Of a stretch of DNA of 64,000 nucleotides, positions 56,841 to 64,000 are shown piece after piece (positions within the stretch are counted from its first letter, which is position 1; each line of letters opens with the position of its first letter). Source of the DNA: Cyprinodon diabolis (Eukaryota; Chordata; Actinopteri; Cyprinodontiformes; Cyprinodontidae); the NCBI GenBank assembly GCA_030533445.1, contig CM060072.1:27791766-27855765 (forward strand). The letters are read 5' to 3'. The notes under the pieces were generated by a model. It was not told the origin of the DNA and did not search any database. It worked only from the letters and a program-made list of their open reading frames with translations. The position numbers and the translations under genes were made by a program.

Positions 56841-58758
56841 TTTTTGTCCAGAGGGAAAGGGGCATAAATGACCTGACTTTGGTAGGAGAGAAAAAGCAGA
56901 TGTGTTCACTGTTACACAGTGGATTTGCTTTCTGCGGATCAGCTATAACACCTCCTGCTGTGCGTCTTAAGACCGGCTGACAGGACTGCGATGGGCAAGA
57001 CAGGTAATCAGCCACTCACACACATGCACTGAGCTTTTAGTAAAGAAAAAAAAGAAAAAATCAGTTTTAATTTTCACATCTTCATTAGATCTGTCCAGAC
57101 AGAGCCTCGCTGAAAAAGCAGCACCAGAGAGACAGGGTTCGGGAAGCAAGTATAAAGGTTTAGCATTTCTGTGTGTTTGTTCACTGGAAGAATTTGCTTT
57201 ATTTCATATATGGAAGAAAAATAAACCATGAGCTCAGCGTGCAACTCATTTTCTCCGGCATCTGATTCTCACACTCACTGCTCATCAACTGACCTATATA
57301 CCCCTAATTACACACAGCAGCCCAACAACAGTGTACACAGTAACCATAAATACACACACATCCTAACTAGATCCACGAAGCCTATGAAAACTATTCCCCT
57401 CTTTTGGATGTTTGTCCTTGCAGACTTCCATTAAATATAATTTAACATTTTATACTTTTAAAGAAAAGACAATAGGAAAACAATTTATGGCATAAAGCAT
57501 GGCAGTGGTATCATCATGCTGCAGGGATCCTAGCAGCATGCTTTTCAGGGTAAATGAAGAAGGGACCCAGTTAGTTTGACATTTTATCCGAGATGTTTCC
57601 AACACGCGCAGTATAATGTTCAGTTGATCTTCTTCTCGATTGAAAGTGGTAAGGAAAGTTAACAGCTTCTTTAGGGGCTGTTGATTCATACTCAGAATGT
57701 AGGATTCCTATTGAACAATATATGATTTGTGATCATGACAGTTATCTTACCCCATAAAGGGTGAAATAAAAGAATAACAGAACCGACCACATGAAGACAG
57801 ATCAGTAAGACAAATGACTTCTACTCAGATATCTCTAAGATAAATTCAGCAGCATCACTCACAATGTTTTTCTTTTGACCTCCGTATCATCAATGTTCCC
57901 CCTTCACTCCAAGCATCCAAATCGCAAAGCTAACTGATCAAAAATAGATCAAATGACTTGAAATAACCACCAAATTTAACACTGATGGATATCATGTACA
58001 TATGGAACATGGTATGTATTTGTTTTTGCATACATATGAAAAAAAAAAAACAACAACCATCTGCTTCAGGACCTAAGGCCATTCTTGGCCTACTACCCTC
58101 TTTGCATCTCTCTTCCCTCCCGCTCATTTCTCTCTTCTAAGCTTAGCCTGCAGTGGTTTTAAAAGCACAAATAAACCCAGAAACACAAACCCATCCCAAA
58201 CATAAACATTAAAATACAAAATGTGCTGCAAGACATCCAGCTCAGCTTTTTCTGTAGCAGCTCCGTCAGACACACTTGCACCAAAACGAGGTTAATGAAG
58301 ATGAATGTGGGGTCACAGTCCTATTGACATCCTGTGTCTCTAATTGTGGCCCTGTTCTTCAAGGACACATGGTGGAAAGACAAGCAGGGAAAGGACAGAA
58401 ATAGAAACTGTGGGACTTTTGGAAGTGAGTGTGTCTCTCGTTTTCTTTAGTGTCAAGCTCAATTAAAGGTAGGACTTGACATTAGCTGGAGAAAACTGAA
58501 CGCCATGAGGAAAGCAGTGAGAAGATAGACAGACAGAGGGAAAGGTCAAGGAAAAACAGGAGGAGGAAGAGGAGAAGGATGAAGGCCACCGGATCAGTGG
58601 TCCAGAACGGTAAGCAGACAGAAGACACACGTTAGGAGTTCGCTCAAGCAGAGCGCTGCATCAAACCCCCTCCCACAAAATCAGAGCCATAAAGGATGAA
58701 GACATAAGCACAACCAAGGAGCCAGAGCATTAAACAATCGGCTTTTTAAATTTCCTAC
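56841..58758 (-). other. intronic stretch next to Ig2 exon
   Basis: At 57490-57610 there is a short segment (GCAGTGGTATCATCATGCTG, GCATGCTTTTCAGGG) resembling a widespread fish repeat. I see nothing else recognisable. 58240-58740 is GC-richer unique sequence. Confidence 0.5.
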
Positions 58759-58905
58759 CTGGAACAATGGAAACGGTGTCTCTTTCCCATGACACGACAC
58801 TGACGTACTCCTGCACGGCAGCAGGGATGAGGCACTTGAACACTGCTACGTTGCCCCGCATTGAGCGCTGGTCAGCCACCCGCACAGTGTAGGGTTCCCT
58901 GAAAA
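58759..58905 (-). CDS. dscam: dscam exon, Ig domain 2, first half
   Basis: This 147-nt phase 1-1 exon encodes [19 protein letters not shown] and continues to the B-strand cysteine (VAVFKC) and the core tryptophan (VVSWERD). The acceptor is CTGTAG (AG at 58906-58907) and the donor is CCAG|GTAGGA (GT at 58757-58758). Ig2 is split over two exons, and the intron that follows is 34.9 kb, the largest in the window. Ig2 belongs to the N-terminal horseshoe (Ig1-Ig4) of the family. Confidence 0.95.
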
Positions 58906-61554
58906 CTACAGATGGAGAAACATTATTTTACAAAAAAAACAAAAACAGTAAGTAAGTAAAAGTGCTACATTAAAAACATTGCATTTAAAAAGAGCAGGCA
59001 TGGATTTTATTAGCCTAAAAAGCTTGTTATAATGGATTTTTTTAGCTACTGTGTAATGTTCAGAGTTTTTATAATCAGTAATCATAACTTTTTGTTCCCC
59101 CACAGTACAACTATGAAAACACAGAAACATTTATGATGCTGAAAAGAGAAATGTTAAAATCAATAAGGCTTAAACTGCATCATCCTGCTATAACAACCAG
59201 AAGATGCAGTTGATATAAAACTGTTTTTCTGTGGGTGATTAATGGAATAAAAAATAACTTTTCTGTCTAATGATTGCCAACAGAGATGTTTGATAAAACT
59301 CTGCTGGACTGTTTGTTTTAGCCAGATGAGACGTATTGTGAGCTTTAAAGCTACAAACACTTCAGGTGGGTTTGAAGGTGGAATCTTGAATCCCTCTGTC
59401 AGGTGTGGAGGAGGATCTGTGATGTTTTGGGCCGTTTGTCTCTAAAAGAATTTAGATGCTTGTTGGACTGCATGGCATCGTGAAGATTAAAGAAGATGGT
59501 AATAATGGGTAGAAGGTGACACCTTTAAAAAAGTTTACTTAAATGCTTGAATAACATTTTTTTTCGAGTTTCTGGTTTTAAAGGCACAATCTACCTTTTT
59601 GACCAGGTTTGTTGATTAATGACTCAGTATCACAACTTTCTTTTAATCACATCAGCTCTTTTATCATATAAAGTTCAGGCTGCCATTAAACAACACAACC
59701 AAAGATCTATTTCACTGTTTTGCACAGAACTTCACAAGGAGACGATGCACAGAGGTTCAAAACCCACTGGGATTTTTCTGCTGCTTTGGTTTTATGCAGG
59801 TTTGGGAAATATTTTACACTCAGCTGAATGAGCAGGAGCTCATTAGCCAAATCACATGAAAGCCAGGATGTATCTGAAGGTTGCTAAGAGACTGGTTCGG
59901 AATCCCTTGCCTGGTAACAGACACGGAGATGGTATGCATATATTCCCGGCTGCAAAAGGGGAAACCGTGCACAGCAATTTACATCTCCTTTAAATAGATA
60001 ATTTAGACCTCTCAGATCGGTTTGGTTCTTGTCTTAATGAATATATTTAAACTTATCGGGAATCTTTGATTGAATTCTAGCTGTTAGCGCTGTGACGCAG
60101 TCCTGCACTCCTTGCCTATCACCTGTCATTGGCAGAGGAAGTGCAAAACCCTCCAGAAGAAAATAAAAATCAACATTATGTCCGACTGTGACCCGATCAC
60201 CATCACTGCCAGGCCCTGGCACAGGCCACTGGCGGCAGGATGTTTGCTTCATGCTAATCCCCCCCTCGGCTCCTGAGGCTCGGCTTTCTGGTCATGTGGG
60301 AATGAAGGCAGCAAACCGGCTGCAGTGTAGGTCAGGGTCCCGGCTCAAATCCCCCACTTGGCGCTTGTGTTAGTATTAGAACGAATATGAGTATTAGTTC
60401 AGGCCTGTGTTGGGAGGCAGAATATGGAAACAGATGTTGATGGCTGGAGGGAAGGGGGAGGAACCAAAGTGGCCTTGATGAACGACAGGAGCAGGGTACA
60501 GAGCGGGACAATGGACACGGTTTAAAGATAATCCAGCTGAGTGTCTGAACTTTCTGTTCATTGGGTTCTTTTCCTGGAGGACACGAAAACTCAAACTCTC
60601 CTTTTTTTATTCTAGATTAAATCAAGCTTATTAAAGCAGTTAAAAAAAAACTTAACGAGGAAACACTGATTGATCTGTTTATGAAGGAGCACAACAGAAG
60701 CATGTTAAGCTCGCAACGGGGCAACAATCGGAAGCTAAAACGAGGAAACGGGAAGGGAAAAAAAACACCAACAGCTTCAACGTCGAGTCCAAAATTAGAG
60801 CGCTGCAGTATGATTGATCTTTAGTCTAATGTACAATGGGAAAGATTTTTTCTCTGGTGTTTGTGAAATAAATCAATATGTTCTGTGCCGAACAGATTAA
60901 GGTATCTGATAGGCTGACAGCATTTAGAAAATGAAAGAGGAACATTTGTTTTAAAGTCGGGGGGCCACAACGGAACAGTTTTTCCTGAAAGAAAATGCGA
61001 TTTAAAAGAAAAAAAAAGTTTGAGTATTATTAAAAGAAATGTTATTTTGTGAAATAGAAGGGCCAGTCATCTACTTTAAACTTATCAATTTCTAAATTAG
61101 TTGCTCATTCTGGAGGACCCTTAATAAAACAATGGCAGCCTGTTAGAATAAATATATTTATTTCTGTGTTTTACACTTTGCTTTTGCTCTATTTTTTAGC
61201 AAACAACGATTCATGTCTATTTACCATAAAAAGACAAAATAACCAGAAGTAGAGACAATAAGTGAATAAGAAACAGCTCTAGACATGTGTCTATAGGAGA
61301 AGCTATGAAACAGACTGAGGCTGCTAAGAAAGAGAAGCAAGTTTAAGATCAAGTGTGAAAAAGTGCACAACTTTATTTAATGCCAATAGGGACAAAACAC
61401 TGATGACGTTTAAAAATCAATGTCCTTTCCAAATCCATTCTGAGTAAATGACAGGCTGGTATCGGCGGTACCGATCCGATACTGGTTACTGTGCAAAAAC
61501 ACCTGACGCTTCTTATCATTCTGTGACTCCAACTTAAATGACCTTTGAAATTAG

Positions 61555-61905
61555 GGCTGAAACAATTAACTGGATTAATTATGATTAATCATTTATTAAA
61601 ATAACTGTCTACTACTTTAGTAATTGATAAATCATTAACTGTATAGAGTATAGAGACTCTAAAACATGCCTTTAGCTGACAGACTGACCCACTTAGAGCA
61701 GTAATTATACCAACATTAAAAAATATATATATATAAACATTTGGCATTTAAGATAAAAAAAATGTTTTTGTCCGTCAAAATGCTCTATTCAGAACTCCTC
61801 AAGTTCTGGATAGAGTTTTAGCTTCACTTGGTATATATACTGTAAAAAATGCTCTTTAAGCAACCTTTTTCTATCCGATTAATAATTGAAAAAATACTAT
61901 CACTC
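61555..61905 (+). mobile_element. MITE copy 5 (GGGCTGAAACAATTA family), most complete
   Basis: It starts AGGGCTGAAACAATTAACTG. It has TATAGAGACTCTAAAACATG, AACATTTGGCATTTAAG and ATGCTCTATTCAGAACTCCT, and ends CTATCCGATTAATAATTG. It contains an internal inverted pair (CTCTATTCAGAACT against AGTTCTGGATAGAG at 61783-61815). It is the reference copy for joining the broken copy at 24038-25610. Confidence 0.7.
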
Positions 61906-61907
61906 TG

Positions 61908-62412
61908 TATAGCCTCTTTTCCAGTGAAAATAGTGAGTTAACGTGTGTTTTTCAAACATGGGCAGATCCACTAATGGTAATATCGGTATTTGACTCTCTT
62001 GCAACTTGCAATAAAAGCTGATCTAACCCCTCGCTGGCAGCTGAATGGCCTGGTGATATCATCACACTGGGTTGGTGTTGATGATGTCATTAGTGCGACA
62101 GAAATCAGGAAAGTAAACAATGGAGAGCAACATGCAAGGAAGCCAGGGCGTAGTCAGTGTGCTTTATTGTTTCTCTCTATTATCTGTCTGAATCCCTCTC
62201 ACCAGAGCTGCTCCATGTTTATCGAATGTAAACAGTTGTTTTTGCTTGTTAGATCAGCAGCGACTGGCACGGTGTGTTTATGTATGTACGTTGCTTTCAA
62301 AGGCATCACGTAATTTAGTGCGTCAACTTGGCTCTGGAATTCCCACAGCATGCCGATCAGAGTTGAGGTTCCTACTCCCACTAAAACCCCATTAATCCTG
62401 GGTTTAAACTGT
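61908..62412. mobile_element. dispersed repeat X, copy 3
   Basis: It starts GCCTCTTTTCCAGTGAAAA directly after MITE copy 5 and ends near TAATCCTGGGTTTAAAC. It is collinear with 56323-56840. Confidence 0.65.
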
Positions 62413-62958
62413 TTTTTCCCCCAGTGCAAAATGGGTAACAATTATTTATAGACTCCTAGTCAATATAAACCTCTATAAAGAATAATTATTTCAGAAATCT
62501 AACTTAAATTTAGCCTTTCCCCTTGTGGAATATGACCAATATGGGGTCAGAGATCATCAACATGTGTAATAAATACTTACAGGCGCACGTGTATTTAAAA
62601 ACACAGAGTAAACTACTCTCAACCTGCATTTTAAATGCATGAGCTCCTTCTCTGCACTCCAGGCTGGCTGTTTATGCGCTGCTGGCGTCTTTTCCATATT
62701 GTGTTGTGAAAAAAATGCAATCTTTCAATGTTCAACAATATTCTGCCTGTTGTTTAAACAGTACAGTCCACCAAAATGGCTGAATACTGCTGGTTAGCAG
62801 GGTTTGTATTTACAGCAGCTGAAAAATGGAAGAAAATCTGATTTTCCACCCAGGCAGTCCCCTTGTTATTAAGACAACAGATACTGATACCACAGAGAGC
62901 TTCAGTTAAATACAACGTACAGCTTTAGAGCCTTCTATACATATGCTACATATTTTAT

Positions 62959-62967
<9 letters not shown>

Positions 62968-63028
<61 letters not shown>
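62968..63028. repeat. (AT)n microsatellite
   Basis: About 30 AT units within the Ig1-Ig2 intron. Confidence 0.95.
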
Positions 63029-63031
<3 letters not shown>

Positions 63032-63059
63032 CAGTGCTTTTTTTTATTACTGAGTGATA

Positions 63060-63300
63060 TATTAAAAAAACTAGAGTTCCAAACATATCGCAAATACCTG
63101 AATGTACAGCAAATAAAAACAGTACTACGAACACACAAAACTAAACAAACACAAAAAACAAATGCAAAGGAAAAAAGTTTGAAAAGAGAATTGCTGCCAT
63201 AACTGAAAAGTGCAAACATGCCGCAAACACATAAATGTTGCAAAGAAATACCACAAGGGAAAATTTCTGCCAGTAAAAGCAAATTAAGATAAAGTACAAA
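63060..63300. repeat. decayed repeat, related to 39600-39830
   Basis: Both segments consist of A-rich sequence with recurring GCAAACACA, TGCCGCAAACACATAAATG, AAATGCAAAGGAAAA and AATTGCTGCCATAACTGAAA words in similar order. The origin is unknown. Confidence 0.4.
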
Positions 63301-63916
63301 CTAACACTGCATTTTGATCGTGCTCCAGACTCCACTAGAGAACAGGACAGCATCCTGTGGATGTTTTTACCAAGGATCTGGTCCACAGACATTCATTTAT
63401 AGTCATTTCTAATGTCTGTTTGTCTTTGCTACTCTTTATTCACTCATTGCAGGATTTGATCTTTTCATGTATTTTGTCTAATTATTGTGTTTGTAAGCAG
63501 TAATCTGTTTGCAGTGCTTTTTCTATTTGCTAAACAATGTATTTGCAGCGCATTTGGGCCACCATGATAAAACCTTTGGTCTGCTCTGACTAGTTCCCAG
63601 TTGACAGGAAATTCTCCCAGCATCTCTATTGACCTGGACGAATTTAGGACATTTAAAGGAGTCAAGTTTATTTTTTGGACCTTATTCACCAGATGGAGAA
63701 GCTAAAGGGCTAATGTAAGAGTAAAGTGTGCAGCCTAATCACCAGCTGTGTCTGATAGGTGCGAGGCCTGATGTGGTGCCTGGTGCACATGTTCTCTCTG
63801 CAGACGGTGTTCTAGGTCAGCCTGTGTTCAGGCTATTTCAGGACAGGTGATTCCGTTTGGGCTGGGCTCACTTCTGCTCTATTTTCTGGTTAAACCACAG
63901 TGTTGCTTCTACTCAC

Positions 63917-64000
63917 CAGCTTTGATGCGGATGTTCGGGCTGCGTATCTTGCCCGCCTGGTTCTCGGCGGTGCAGAAGTAGTCGTTGTCGTGGATGTAAC
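63917..64000 (-). CDS. dscam: dscam exon, end of Ig domain 1 (cut by window edge)
   Basis: The minus strand reads YIHDNDYFCTAENQAGKI and so on, 27 whole codons, ending in phase 1 at a consensus donor (G|GTGAGT, GT at 63915-63916). The DYFC cysteine is the second Ig1 disulfide cysteine in the F strand. The acceptor lies outside the window, so the exon is partial. It joins exactly to the Ig2 exon at 58905 (G|TT gives Val). Confidence 0.93.

Larger units (their letters stand above)
23887..58758 (-). other. 34.9-kb dscam intron within Ig2
   Basis: The largest intron, flanked by CCAG|GTAGGA at 58758 and CTCCTCAG at 23887. It contains the BEL/Pao element, most LINE fragments and nested MITEs listed separately. 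Stretches where I see nothing definite are 25620-26450, 27080-28220, 28980-32970 (apart from repeats at 29215-29560 and 31240-31910), 33460-37290, 37750-42150, 44940-46580, 53510-54080, 54955-56320 and 56845-58750. Confidence 0.8.
58906..63916 (-). other. dscam intron between Ig1 and Ig2
   Basis: A 5,011-nt intron. It holds MITE copy 5 (61555-61905), repeat X copy 3 (61908-62412), an (AT)n run (62968-63028) and a decayed repeat (63060-63300). At 58920-61550 and 63310-63900 I see no supported feature. Confidence 0.75.

Noticed and set aside
57490..57610. Tc1-like transposase fragment
   Set aside because: The words (GTATCATCATGCTGC, GCATGCTTTTCAGGG) resemble a common fish repeat, but no reading frame or terminal repeat supports a family call. 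A similar weak hint at 59395-59480 was also left out.

Overview
The window is vertebrate, almost certainly teleost, nuclear DNA. It holds one host gene, the 5' and central coding part of dscam (Down syndrome cell adhesion molecule), transcribed from the minus strand. Eighteen exons (the first cut by the window edge) run from the end of Ig domain 1 at the right edge (63917-64000) through Ig2-Ig9 and fibronectin type III domains 1-3, ending with the FN3 second exon at 2996-3151. Every exon is flanked by AG/GT on the minus strand, and the reading phases join without a break into about 1,098 residues. The Ig1-Ig9 splice junctions up to Ig8 are phase 1. The 5' exons (signal peptide, most of Ig1) lie beyond 64000. 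FN4, Ig10, FN5-6, the membrane span and the cytoplasmic tail lie beyond position 1. The sequence matches vertebrate DSCAM rather than its paralogue DSCAML1 (for example in Ig4 and FN2). I cannot say which teleost duplicate (dscama or dscamb) it is, nor the species.

The exons are clustered at 2996-10991, 15015-15287, 19056-19750 and 23388-23886. A 34.9-kb intron (23887-58758) then splits Ig2, and a 5.0-kb intron follows before Ig1. The introns are filled with mobile elements. The most striking is a complete BEL/Pao-type LTR retrotransposon (46585-53500) with two 518-bp LTRs that read as identical, a 5-bp target duplication and one uninterrupted 1,921-residue gag-pol frame. It lies in the same orientation as dscam and looks like a very recent insertion.

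Other elements with boundaries I could define are: a near-perfect palindromic hAT-type MITE (8114-8326); a TTAA-flanked, Kolobok/piggyBac-like element with a short ORF (13879-14717) and a second partial copy (about 26463-27077); a Harbinger-like element with TGA duplications (42974-43607) nested inside a LINE; a hAT remnant with a BED zinc finger (54093-54943); and a nest in which a 1-kb L2-like LINE and a tRNA-derived SINE have both inserted into one older MITE (24038-25610). Several LINE fragments, SINEs, dispersed MITE families and long (TAGA)n, (ATCC)n and (AT)n microsatellites make up much of the rest.

I found no second host gene I could support, no tRNA or rRNA gene, no promoter of dscam and no CRISPR. 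I found no wholly new system. The best leads are the young BEL/Pao copy, competing donor sites at the Ig5 exon, the 94-bp intronic hairpin, and the short ORF shared by the two TTAA-type elements.
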